From positions 1-11,942 of the forward strand of contig CAZTDD010000169.1 in assembly GCA_964612675.1 (NCBI GenBank): a DNA stretch of 11,942 nt, in the 5' to 3' direction. Each line of letters begins with the position of its first letter. Position 1 is the stretch's first letter. Positions 1 through 6,670 of the stretch are shown here, in pieces. The DNA comes from CAZTDD01 sp964612675. Lineage in GTDB: Bacteria; Hinthialibacterota; Hinthialibacteria; Hinthialibacterales; JAKPRU01. Both the position numbers and the translations under genes were made by a program. A model generated the notes under the pieces. That model saw only the letters and a list, made by a program, of their open reading frames with translations. It did not search any database and was not told the origin of the DNA.

Positions 1-54
1 GGCTTTCCAACGGCGTTTCCGGCCGGCCTCTTCTCGTTTTTGCAACCATAGGGT
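1..54. repeat. 54-bp direct repeat, copy A
   Basis: This stretch recurs at 712-765 with one mismatch (position 19, C here and T there). It contains the 8-bp palindrome GGCCGGCC at 21-28. It lies about 80 bp past the stop codon of folB on the minus strand, and may extend left of the window. There is no T-tract after a stem, so it does not look like a simple terminator. I do not recognise the family. Confidence 0.85.
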
Positions 55-135
55 TAACTTAAAGCTATTTTCGCTTCCTGTCGCTTCGTTTCCGCCCCGA
101 AGTGTGACGGGGTGGCAAAAAGTGGCTAACTGAAA

Positions 136-543
136 TCATAAGTTCCCTCTCCCTCCGGGAGAGGGGTAGGGTGAGGGTCTTCCTACCCCCCGTTCTCTCA
201 CTATCTCCACCGCCACAGTCCCATCAAAATTCTCGATCGGCGGAGTCACTTTTGTCACTTTAATCTGCACTTTCTCCACAAATTCAACTTGAAGAATCTC
301 CGCGGCAATACGCTCCGCGAGCGTCTCCAATAAATAAACCGGCTTCCCTTCAATGACTGTCCGAACCATACTGATAATACTTCGATAATCGAACGTCATC
401 TTCAAATCGTCTGTTTGTCCCGCCTTGGAATAATCCCCCATAACAACGACGTCGATCCGGAACGGCTGCAGGCGATTCTGCTCACCATGGGAATAACCGT
501 GCCTACCGTCTACGCGTATATCGTTGATGATGATTCTGTCCAT
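136..543 (-). CDS. folB: Dihydroneopterin aldolase (FolB)
   Basis: Cytoplasmic enzyme of folate synthesis. It cleaves 7,8-dihydroneopterin to 6-hydroxymethyl-7,8-dihydropterin and glycolaldehyde. The family pattern is visible throughout: start MDRIIINDIRVDGRHG, Glu21 in HGEQN matching the pterin-binding/active-site Glu near residue 22 of the family, FDYRSI with Tyr53, LLETLAERIA at 71-80, and VTKVTPPIENFDG with Lys98 matching the catalytic Lys. Family members are about 120 aa. Here homology ends near residue 118 (EIVRERG), and the last 15 or so residues are encoded by a palindromic repeat (141-180), so the tail is an accidental extension. The start is ATG at 543 with a weak GGGTAG upstream. 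It is the last gene of the bioD-bioA run, 222 bp after bioA, and it may be read through or have its own promoter. The call is secure. Confidence 0.95.
   Translation of the reverse strand: MDRIIINDIRVDGRHGYSHGEQNRLQPFRIDVVVMGDYSKAGQTDDLKMTFDYRSIISMVRTVIEGKPVYLLETLAERIAAEILQVEFVEKVQIKVTKVTPPIENFDGTVAVEIVRERGVGRPSPYPSPGGRGNL
141..180. repeat. Palindromic gene-end repeat inside the folB 3' end
   Basis: Perfect 9-bp arms CCCTCTCCC (145-153) and GGGAGAGGG (157-165) enclose the loop TCC, followed by GTAGGGTGAGGGT. The same hairpin with the same downstream GGGTGAGGG motif is present at 11769-11800 in the same orientation. On the minus strand it reads in frame as the FolB tail PSPYPSPGGRGN, a peptide string familiar from dispersed palindromic repeats in many environmental genomes. 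Confidence 0.85.
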
Positions 544-598
544 AATGGTCTACCCTAACGTTGCAAAACTGACTCCTCCTGCCAACATTTCCAAATCT

Positions 599-634
599 CT
601 CCCCCCGTTCACGGGGGGAGTCGGAGGGGGGGCA
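599..634. repeat. GC-rich perfect dyad between bioA and folB
   Basis: Arms CTCCCCCCGT (599-608) and ACGGGGGGAG (611-620) pair over 10 bp around a TC centre. They are followed by TCGGAGGGGGGC. No T-run follows on the minus strand, so it is not a canonical intrinsic terminator for bioA. It resembles another class of dispersed palindromic repeat. Apart from this dyad and the repeat at 712-765, the 544-765 spacer shows nothing else recognisable. Confidence 0.75.
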
Positions 635-711
635 TCTGGATCGCACTGCCGGTGCTTTTCTCCTCAGGTCCTCAAATATTCATAAACATCTCTTCTCGCC
701 TTTATCCATGC

Positions 712-765
712 GGCTTTCCAACGGCGTTTTCGGCCGGCCTCTTCTCGTTTTTGCAACCATAGGGT
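712..765. repeat. 54-bp direct repeat, copy B
   Basis: Matches 1-54 with one mismatch and ends at the base next to the bioA stop codon (TAG on the minus strand, 766-768). It shares the GGCCGGCC core (731-738 region). Together with copy A it brackets a segment of about 657 bp holding folB and the palindromic repeats. Confidence 0.85.
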
Positions 766-2142
766 CTAGTCTCCACAAATCGTGTGAATGGATTTCGCCG
801 TAACTTGCACAAGTCTCTCCAATTCATTTTCTGATATACATAAAGGCGGCATGAGAATAATCACATTTCCGAGAGGACGAATAATAACGCCCTGCTTTCT
901 TGCTTCCAGGATGACTTGAATGCCGATCGCTTCTTCCCATGGGTAAGGTTCTTTCGTTACTTTATCGCGAACCAATTCGATGCCGACCATAATTCCGCGC
1001 TGCCGAATATCTCCGACATGCGGAAGCGCCTTCAGTTCTTGGAGGAGAGTCGAGAAATACTTGATTTTCGGAGCGAGCTGTTCGAGAGTCTTTTCCTTCT
1101 CGAATAGGTCAAGCGTTGCGAGCGCGGCAGCACAGCCCAACGGATTGCCCGTATAACTATGTCCGTGAAAAAAGGTCTTCATTTCTCCGTAATCGGCCCA
1201 AAATGCACGGTAGACCTTTTCTGTAACCAGCGTAGCGGCCAGGGGGAGATACCCGCCGCTGATCCCTTTCGCCAGTGCCATGAGGTCGGGCACAACATCT
1301 TCCTGCTCGCACGCAAACATGGTGCCGGTTTTTCCGAAACCGGTGGCTACTTCGTCGACAATCAAAAGAGCACCACATTCGTCGCATAGTTCCCGAATTC
1401 GTTTCAGAAAACCGCTCGGCGCTGTAATAATCCCGGAGGCCCCTTGAACAAGTGGTTCGATCGCTACTCCCGCAAGAATATCCTTATTTTGGTGGAAAAG
1501 TTCCTCGACCTCTTCAAGGCAAGCCATTTCGCAGTCGGGATAATTCTTGTTCAAGTGGCAGCGGTAGCAGTACGGATATGGGGCTCGTAGGGTTTCGAAC
1601 AAAAGTGGACGATAGGCGGCATGAAACAGGTCGATCCCACCCACGCTGACCGAGCCGACAGTATCTCCGTGATAGGCGCTCGAAAACGCAAGAAACCGAG
1701 ACCGTTCCGGCTTCGGTGGATCGGTCTGCCGCCAGTATTGATACGTGATTTTGAGTGCCACTTCGACGGCAGTCGAGCCGTTGTCGGAATAAAAGACATG
1801 TTCCAAACCCGGAGGAGCAATTTCAATCAAGCGCTTCGCCAATACAATCGATGGAACATTCGCGAGACCGAGCAATGTCGAGTGAGCAAGTCGGTCGAGT
1901 TGATCGCGGATCGCGGCATCGATTTCCGGCCGTCGGTGTCCATGTACGTTGACCCATAACGAGGACACGCCGTCGATATACGAGTTTCCCTCCGTATCAA
2001 AAAGAAAAGCGCCCTCCCCACGTTCAATAATCAGTGGCTCAACTTCTGCGTATTGTTTCATCTGCGTAAATGGGTGCCAAACATAGCGTTGATCCCATTC
2101 AGCGAGTTGTTCATAGGAAAACGGTGTATTCACTGAAGCCAT
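766..2142 (-). CDS. bioA: Adenosylmethionine-8-amino-7-oxononanoate aminotransferase (BioA)
   Basis: PLP-dependent class III aminotransferase of biotin synthesis, converting KAPA to 7,8-diaminopelargonate, normally with S-adenosylmethionine as amino donor. From ATG at 2142 it has 458 aa, close to the family's usual size. Visible motifs are WHPFTQM (23-29), DGVSSLWVNVHGH (57-69), YSDNGSTAVEVALK (118-131), SAYHGDT (155-161), the PLP Asp263 in IVDEVATGFG, the Schiff-base Lys292 in LAKGISGGYLPLAA, and HGHSYTGNPLGCAAAL (326-341). A four-cysteine segment C192-x2-C-x8-C-x3-C208 is notable. I prefer the ATG at 2142, which overlaps the end of bioD by 13 bp. An in-frame TTG at 2160 would add six residues. 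It is coupled to bioD, which acts on its product. Whether the donor is SAM or lysine cannot be judged here. Confidence 0.95.
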   Translation of the reverse strand: MASVNTPFSYEQLAEWDQRYVWHPFTQMKQYAEVEPLIIERGEGAFLFDTEGNSYIDGVSSLWVNVHGHRRPEIDAAIRDQLDRLAHSTLLGLANVPSIVLAKRLIEIAPPGLEHVFYSDNGSTAVEVALKITYQYWRQTDPPKPERSRFLAFSSAYHGDTVGSVSVGGIDLFHAAYRPLLFETLRAPYPYCYRCHLNKNYPDCEMACLEEVEELFHQNKDILAGVAIEPLVQGASGIITAPSGFLKRIRELCDECGALLIVDEVATGFGKTGTMFACEQEDVVPDLMALAKGISGGYLPLAATLVTEKVYRAFWADYGEMKTFFHGHSYTGNPLGCAAALATLDLFEKEKTLEQLAPKIKYFSTLLQELKALPHVGDIRQRGIMVGIELVRDKVTKEPYPWEEAIGIQVILEARKQGVIIRPLGNVIILMPPLCISENELERLVQVTAKSIHTICGD

Positions 2143-2876
2143 CGTCCAATCGTGTTCCAATCGATATAGGGTTCCACGCGGTCATACATGGAGGCGGGTT
2201 CGAGCGTTGTTAAACCGGGGACATAGGGTATCGCCCCGAGAATCTTGACGGAACCGAGGCTTTCGATCGTGACCATGTTATCGCGTTCGATCGGTGTCCA
2301 GGATGACTGGGAGCCGTTCTCACCCGCTACTGTGCGATTGAACACAATCCCGGCAATAGTCAGACCGCGAGTGCGGGCCGCGTCCACCGTCAATAGCGTG
2401 TGATTCAGCGTACCAAGCCCGGAGCGCGCAACAACTACAAGGGGAAGTCCAAATTCCTGCGCCATATCGAAAACCATCCAATCTTTCCGTATCGGAACGA
2501 ATAGGCCTCCGACTCCTTCAACGATCATACATGCGTGCTTTTTTGTCAATGATTCAAACGAGGCGCGCACCAGTTCTTTTTGGATTGGCCTGTTCTCCAT
2601 TTCCGCCGCCAGGTGAGGAGACGCGGGCATCTCGAATGTACAGGAGGACGCAGTAATTTCTGATATCGGCTGGGCGCCTCCGACAGCCTTGTGAAGGATA
2701 AGAGTGTCGTCGGCAACGAATTCCCCGTCCCGGCGGTGGGCGCCGGTCGCGACCGGTTTCATCACACCGACATCGCAGCCCCGCTTTTGCAGGCCATACG
2801 CAAGGACGGCGCTGACAACGGTTTTTCCGACTTCGGTATCCGTGCCGGTAACAAAAAATCCATCGGTTGGAGGCAT
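2130..2876 (-). CDS. bioD: ATP-dependent dethiobiotin synthetase (BioD)
   Basis: Carboxylates 7,8-diaminopelargonate with CO2 and ATP to form dethiobiotin, the penultimate step of biotin synthesis; cytoplasmic and usually a dimer. The protein is 248 aa from ATG at 2876. It shows FFVTGTDTEVGKT with P-loop Lys18 near the N-terminus, the substrate-binding Lys40 in MKPVATG, VEGVGGLFVPI at 119-129, VVVARSGLGTLNHTLLT at 147-163, and GIVFNR (176-181), all characteristic. The ATG forms a TGATG overlap with the stop of the preceding gene, which suggests translational coupling. A GTG at 2891 would add five residues (MREFV) and is less likely. The 3' end overlaps bioA by 13 bp. Confidence 0.96.
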   Translation of the reverse strand: MPPTDGFFVTGTDTEVGKTVVSAVLAYGLQKRGCDVGVMKPVATGAHRRDGEFVADDTLILHKAVGGAQPISEITASSCTFEMPASPHLAAEMENRPIQKELVRASFESLTKKHACMIVEGVGGLFVPIRKDWMVFDMAQEFGLPLVVVARSGLGTLNHTLLTVDAARTRGLTIAGIVFNRTVAGENGSQSSWTPIERDNMVTIESLGSVKILGAIPYVPGLTTLEPASMYDRVEPYIDWNTIGRWLQ

Positions 2877-3550
2877 CACGAATTCTCGCACGCCAAAATG
2901 AACGGTCCCGCTTCCGCTTTAATAAACTCATACGCTTCTGTGAGAAGCGGACGCATCTGTTCGGTATCCACAACGGGATCGTAGAATTGTGCACGATTCT
3001 CGATAAAAAACATTTTTGGATCGCGATAATACGGTTCGATCCGCAGATGGAACGTCGAATGTTTCTTGTCGTTGGGAGGGAAAACAAGCCGAATTCCCAG
3101 GCCGGAAGTCGGGCGGCTGAAAAGCGGCAGATTCCCGACAACCGGTCGTAGACAGCGATTCGCCAAAAACTCAACGGCGTTCTTCTCGCCCTGGAACGGT
3201 AGAAGCAATTCAATGATCGCCTTGCAGTGAAGCCAAACCGGCATCGATAGTTTTGCACGGACAACCGGAAGCACCGCCATCATGTCTTCGAGAAATCCGG
3301 AAAACGTGGACTGGGTGAATTCATCCCTGTAAACGAGACGATCGTGAACAATGGTCAAATGCCGGTTGTTGCCCTCTGCATACCGCGCCCCCTGTCTCTC
3401 GCCGAGCTGACGGAATTCTGTAAATCGGCACCGACCCGCCAGTTCGAGGTAAACCTCCCGCATCGCGTTATCCGGAAGCCCGAGGGGCGGATAAAACAGC
3501 TCCAGGCCGAAAGCGTGAGGGATGAACTCAAGTTGATTCTCGCTGTTCAT
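2876..3550 (-). CDS. Uncharacterised protein at the head of the biotin gene run
   Basis: A 224-aa protein I do not recognise. It has no signal peptide, no long hydrophobic segment and no familiar nucleotide-binding motif, so it is probably cytoplasmic. Distinctive stretches are GLELFYPPLGLPDN (15-28), a predicted helical middle (SGFLEDMMAVLPVVRAKL, about 84-101), and a strand-rich C-terminal part (GLGIRLVFPP, STFHLRIEPYYRDPKMFFIE). Only two cysteines are evident in the body (C41, C109), plus others near the C-terminal half, with no metal-site pattern. ATG at 3550 has a GAGG-type ribosome binding site about 10 bp upstream. Its stop overlaps the bioD start (TGATG), so it is probably co-transcribed and coupled with bioD and bioA. 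Position suggests a link to biotin or its regulation, but the sequence gives no function. Confidence 0.8.
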   Translation of the reverse strand: MNSENQLEFIPHAFGLELFYPPLGLPDNAMREVYLELAGRCRFTEFRQLGERQGARYAEGNNRHLTIVHDRLVYRDEFTQSTFSGFLEDMMAVLPVVRAKLSMPVWLHCKAIIELLLPFQGEKNAVEFLANRCLRPVVGNLPLFSRPTSGLGIRLVFPPNDKKHSTFHLRIEPYYRDPKMFFIENRAQFYDPVVDTEQMRPLLTEAYEFIKAEAGPFILACENS

Positions 3551-3577
3551 TCGATGATTTCCTCAGTCGGGAATTAC

Positions 3578-3608
3578 AACAGGATCAACAGGGCAAACAG
3601 GGATCCTG
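3578..3608. repeat. Three AACAGG words at 9-bp period within a dyad
   Basis: AACAGG occurs at 3578-3583, 3587-3592 and 3596-3601, exactly 9 bp apart. The outer sequence also forms an inverted repeat, CAGGATC (3580-3586) and GATCCTG (3602-3608), with a 15-bp spacer. It lies in the predicted leader of the minus-strand bio operon, 27-57 bp upstream of the first start codon. It could be an operator or just a dispersed short repeat of the CCTGTT-GAT type seen in intergenic DNA of many environmental genomes. Confidence 0.6.
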
Positions 3609-3627
3609 GCGGACGGAATGAGCATTC

Positions 3628-3656
3628 ATTATACACCGAGCTACCCCGCGAGTCTC
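3628..3656 (-). promoter_or_regulatory. Candidate sigma70-type promoter for the bio operon
   Basis: On the minus strand a perfect TATAAT lies at 3633-3628. At a 17-bp spacing upstream is GAGACT (3656-3651), which keeps only the central GAC of TTGACA. Transcription would start near 3621, giving a leader of about 70 nt before the ATG at 3550, and would run through the AACAGG repeats. The -10 is strong and the -35 weak, which fits an activated or modest promoter. Confidence 0.45.
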
Positions 3657-4040
3657 CCGCTGATTCGTCTCATGATGGAGTCGATAGACTCTGCCTGCAA
3701 GACCTCCACAACCCGGCATCTTGCAATCGAGGCCTTTCTCGAATGAAAAGAACCAGTCCGGAGGCGGAATGAATCGCTCGAGTTCCAGATTCATCCGGAC
3801 TCAACACAAAACAGAAAGACCAAAGACCTATGCGGATCGTTTGCTTGTGCATGACGGAATCGCTATCCTAGAACAGCTTTTGAAGTCCTCTGGTGCTGGC
3901 GGTTTTGGACGATTCTCAAAGCCGAAGTTCTTCAGATTGGGGGCTTTTGGCAGAGGAAATGCTCTACTGAGATCTGTTGCACACTTCCGTGCGAGCAGGT
4001 TATTCTCTGACAAAAAATGTTCCAATTCTGCAAAAAATGC

Positions 4041-4069
4041 TTGAAATCTGTTCTAGCTACCTGTAGAAT
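4041..4069 (+). promoter_or_regulatory. Candidate sigma70-type promoter for the mre-mrd operon
   Basis: TTGAAA at 4041-4046 and TAGAAT at 4064-4069 are separated by 17 bp, each one mismatch from the consensus. Transcription would begin near 4076, about 76 nt before the mreB ATG. A GGAAG ribosome site (4135-4139) sits 13 bp before that ATG. This is the best promoter candidate in the window. Confidence 0.6.
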
Positions 4070-4152
4070 CAGGAGTTGAGTCGTCCATGCTGCCGTTGAA
4101 CAAGCACTGAAAGACTCTAACTTATGGAATAAACGGAAGATTAGATACGATT

Positions 4153-5199
4153 ATGCTCTTTTCTCGTCTCAAAGGCGTATTCTCCAGGGATCTCGGTATC
4201 GATTTGGGCACCGCGACAACGTTGGTCTATGTGAAAGGCCAAGGCATCGTTCTTCGTGAACCGAGCGTTGTCGCAATCGTAAAGGGAACGACTCAAGTTC
4301 TCTCTGTCGGCAGCGAAGCCAAGAACATGCTCGGCCGAACACCGGGGAACATCGTCGCGATCCGGCCCATGAAAGACGGAGTCATCGCAGATTTCGAGGT
4401 TACCGAAGCGATGCTCCGGTATTTCATCAGCAAGGTTCATAACCGCACACGGATGGTGAATCCCCGCATCGTCATTTGTGTTCCTTCCGGCATCACCAGC
4501 GTCGAGCGCCGCGCAGTCAAAGAATCGGCAATGACCGCCGGAGCGCGCGAGGTGTACCTGATCGAGGAACCGATGGCGGCGGCGATCGGTGCCGGGCTTC
4601 CCGTTGCCGAAGCCTCCGGGAACATGATTGTCGACATCGGCGGAGGCACCACGGAAGTGGCGGTGATCTCGCTGTCGGGTCTTGTCGTGGCCCGCTCGGT
4701 GCGAGTCGCCGGGGACGAATTGGACGATTCGATCATCCAATACGTGAAACGAACGTACAACCTGATGATCGGCGAACGAACCGCCGAACAAATCAAAATA
4801 CGCATCGGGTCCGCGAGTAAAATCGAAGACGATTCTTTGACAGGGTTGAACATCAAGGGCCGGGATCTTGTGACAGGTCTCCCAAAAGAGGTCGCAATCA
4901 GTGCAGACGAGATCCGGGAATGTCTCCAGGAGCCGGTAAGCGCTATCATAGAGGCGGTAAAAGTAACGCTGGAAGAAACGCCCCCGGAATTGGCCGCCGA
5001 TATCATGGAACGGGGGATCGTGCTCGCGGGCGGCGGCGCTTTGTTGCGCGGACTCGACCGGCTTATCTCGGATGAGACCGGGCTACCCGCACATCTGGCG
5101 GACGATCCCGAAACCTGCGTTGCGAGGGGAACGGGTAAGGCGCTGGATGAGATCGATTCGCTCCGAACGGTTCTCGACACCTCGGCGGACGGCTATTGA
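4153..5199 (+). CDS. mreB: Rod shape-determining actin homologue MreB
   Basis: Bacterial actin that forms membrane-bound antiparallel filaments and steers the lateral-wall synthesis machinery. Its 348 aa match the family length (about 345). The N-terminus MLFSRLKGVFSRD is a typical amphipathic membrane anchor. ATP-site motifs are all present: phosphate-1 GIDLGTATTLVYV (15-27), the IEEPMAAAIGAGLP segment with Glu139 (137-150), phosphate-2 VDIGGGTTEVAVIS (160-173), and the adenosine motif GIVLAGGGALLRG (288-300). GERTAEQIKIRIGSA (207-221) is also classic. It is the first gene of the elongasome operon, with a promoter candidate about 80 bp upstream and a 65-bp spacer to mreC. Nothing is odd about it. 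Confidence 0.98.
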   Translation: MLFSRLKGVFSRDLGIDLGTATTLVYVKGQGIVLREPSVVAIVKGTTQVLSVGSEAKNMLGRTPGNIVAIRPMKDGVIADFEVTEAMLRYFISKVHNRTRMVNPRIVICVPSGITSVERRAVKESAMTAGAREVYLIEEPMAAAIGAGLPVAEASGNMIVDIGGGTTEVAVISLSGLVVARSVRVAGDELDDSIIQYVKRTYNLMIGERTAEQIKIRIGSASKIEDDSLTGLNIKGRDLVTGLPKEVAISADEIRECLQEPVSAIIEAVKVTLEETPPELAADIMERGIVLAGGGALLRGLDRLISDETGLPAHLADDPETCVARGTGKALDEIDSLRTVLDTSADGY

Positions 5200-5264
5200 T
5201 TTCGCCTGAACGAAGGCCCTGTTCTTCCTCCATTGCAACGCAGAGAATGGTTTGAGGTCGGCTT

Positions 5265-6182
5265 ATGATCCTCCAACCGATTACACCGCCGCAACGTCGA
5301 AGGAAATTCCGACTCTGGAATCCGACGACCTACACTGTGGTGTTGTTGATCGTCGCCATTGTTAGTGTGGCCAGCTGGAAAATCGAGGAAAGCGGCTGGA
5401 TGGAAAACCGCTTGACACGATTGATGAGCAGCCCTGTTCGCGTCCTCGAGGGTACACGCGCGTGGCTTGTGGACGTGAGCGACAACATCGACACGGCGAT
5501 TCGCGCTCGTGAAGAATTGATTGAATTGCGGGATGAAGTGGAGCGGCTTCGGCGTGAAAACCAGGAACTCCGCATCGCCGCCGCAGATGTAGATCACCTT
5601 CGAAATCTCCTCAATTTGCCCGATAGAACGAGCTTTCATGCTCTTCCGGCGTTGGTCATCAACCGCGACCTGGCCTATTCGCAGGCCGTGATCATCAACC
5701 GCGGCAGCGAACACGGTGTCGCAGTGAATCAACCCGTTATTTCCGGCGAAGAAGGACTGGTCGGACGAATCGAGCGCGTATTCAAAACAACGGCGCGCGT
5801 TATGCTCATCAACGATTACGGAAGTGCGGTAGGCGTTCGTGTTGAAGGGAAACCCCTGGAGGCCCTGGTGCGGGGCAACCCCAAAGAACGTGCCTTGAAC
5901 ATGACCGATCTTTTTCCGACTGCGGGAACGGAAGTTCTGCCGGATGAAGGCGACCGCGTATTTACATCAGGCGTCGGCCGCGTATTCCCCGCGAACCTTT
6001 TGGTCGGACGCATACAGGGAGAGGTGCAAAACGAAGAGGAAGTGTACCGGGTCGAACCGGAAGTGGATGGGCGGCGGATCTATGAAGTCTTAGTTCTTCT
6101 GGGCATCGACCGAAGAGAAGAGATGGAATTGCTTGGTCCGCCGGAGTTCTCCCGAGCGGACAGCGATGAGGAAATGGGCTGA
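5265..6182 (+). CDS. mreC: Rod shape-determining protein MreC
   Basis: Bitopic membrane protein that bridges cytoplasmic MreB to PBP2-RodA and activates PBP2. The protein is 305 aa, within the family range. It has a basic N-terminus (RRRKFR, 11-16), one transmembrane helix (about 22-38, TVVLLIVAIVSVA), a predicted coiled coil (about 72-115, including ELIELRDEVERLRRENQEL), then the two beta-domains of the periplasmic part. Signature segments are VIINRGSEHGVAVNQPVISG (142-161), EGLVGRI (163-169), and RVFTSGVGRVFPANLLVGRI (231-250). ATG at 5265 is preceded by GAGGT seven bases upstream. Its stop overlaps the mreD start (TGATG). The acidic C-terminal tail (SRADSDEEMG) is unremarkable. Confidence 0.96.
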   Translation: MILQPITPPQRRRKFRLWNPTTYTVVLLIVAIVSVASWKIEESGWMENRLTRLMSSPVRVLEGTRAWLVDVSDNIDTAIRAREELIELRDEVERLRRENQELRIAAADVDHLRNLLNLPDRTSFHALPALVINRDLAYSQAVIINRGSEHGVAVNQPVISGEEGLVGRIERVFKTTARVMLINDYGSAVGVRVEGKPLEALVRGNPKERALNMTDLFPTAGTEVLPDEGDRVFTSGVGRVFPANLLVGRIQGEVQNEEEVYRVEPEVDGRRIYEVLVLLGIDRREEMELLGPPEFSRADSDEEMG

Positions 6183-6670
6183 TGCAGCTATGGGTCGGCG
6201 GAATCATAGCGTTCGTTGCCGATATGTTGTGGCACACCTTTCTGCCGGGCATGCCTCGGCCTCAGTTCATCGCCTTATGGCTTCTGTGTGAATCCGTCCG
6301 CCATGACGATTATCAAGTGCCGACTCTCGCGTTTCTCGCCGGAATCGCATGGGACGCCAGCCTTCACGGAATCCTGGGCGGCCATGCGGTCATCTGGCTG
6401 CTCTTGGTTCTGCTGGCACGCCGAATGATGACTATCATGTGGTTCGATTATCTGGCCAGTCAGATCTTTCTGGCGATACTCGCATCGATATTGCTCCGGG
6501 CGGCGGAATCGGTCATCTGGCTCTCTCGGTGGCCGGTCGATGTAGCGCAGACACGGATATTCGGCGACGCTGTCGCGGGCATCGTGTTGGACGGTATTTT
6601 CTTTCCGATTATTTGGCGGCTTCGTCGCACTCCGGAACGGCGAAGCATGTTCGGACCTGCGAGAATATGA
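6182..6670 (+). CDS. mreD: Rod shape-determining protein MreD
   Basis: Small polytopic membrane partner of MreC in the elongasome. The protein is 162 aa, the usual length. About five hydrophobic segments are visible: near 1-20, 28-38, 46-80 (long enough for two), 92-114, and 125-145. The conserved feature of helical acidic and aromatic residues is represented by GIAWDASLHGILGGHA (54-69). Sequence conservation in this family is low, so the call rests on topology, length, and its position between mreC and mrdA. ATG at 6182 overlaps the mreC stop. The ribosome site GAGGA (6168-6172) lies in the end of mreC. The stop overlaps the mrdA ATG by four bases (ATGA). Confidence 0.93.
   Translation: MQLWVGGIIAFVADMLWHTFLPGMPRPQFIALWLLCESVRHDDYQVPTLAFLAGIAWDASLHGILGGHAVIWLLLVLLARRMMTIMWFDYLASQIFLAILASILLRAAESVIWLSRWPVDVAQTRIFGDAVAGIVLDGIFFPIIWRLRRTPERRSMFGPARI

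Larger units (their letters stand above)
3551..4152. other. Divergent intergenic region between the bio and mre operons
   Basis: About 600 bp without a convincing gene. The short open frames here (for example 3585-3794 minus, 3721-4044 plus, 3828-4025 minus) lack good starts, ribosome sites or recognisable sequence. Listed separately are a 9-bp-period repeat and a promoter for each direction. An imperfect inverted repeat (3754-3773 against 3789-3801, arms including AGTCCGG/CCGGACT) lies mid-region with no T-tract. The two words CAAAAAATG at 4011-4019 and 4031-4039 sit just upstream of the mreB promoter. The rest, about 3660-4005, shows nothing I can name. Confidence 0.6.

Noticed and set aside
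599..620. Canonical terminator of bioA
   Set aside because: The hairpin is strong but no U-run follows in the minus-strand transcript.
3551..3627. BirA operator in the bio operon leader
   Set aside because: No TTGTAAAC/GGTTTACAA-type dyad is present; the dyad that is there has different arms.
3585..4044. Small open frames in the divergent region
   Set aside because: They overlap one another on both strands, lack ribosome sites and recognisable composition, and two start at rare codons.
6349..6666. Longer PBP2 start at 6349
   Set aside because: The extra 106 codons lie within mreD in another frame and have no PBP or signal-anchor character; ATG at 6667 gives the ATGA overlap and a normal N-terminus.
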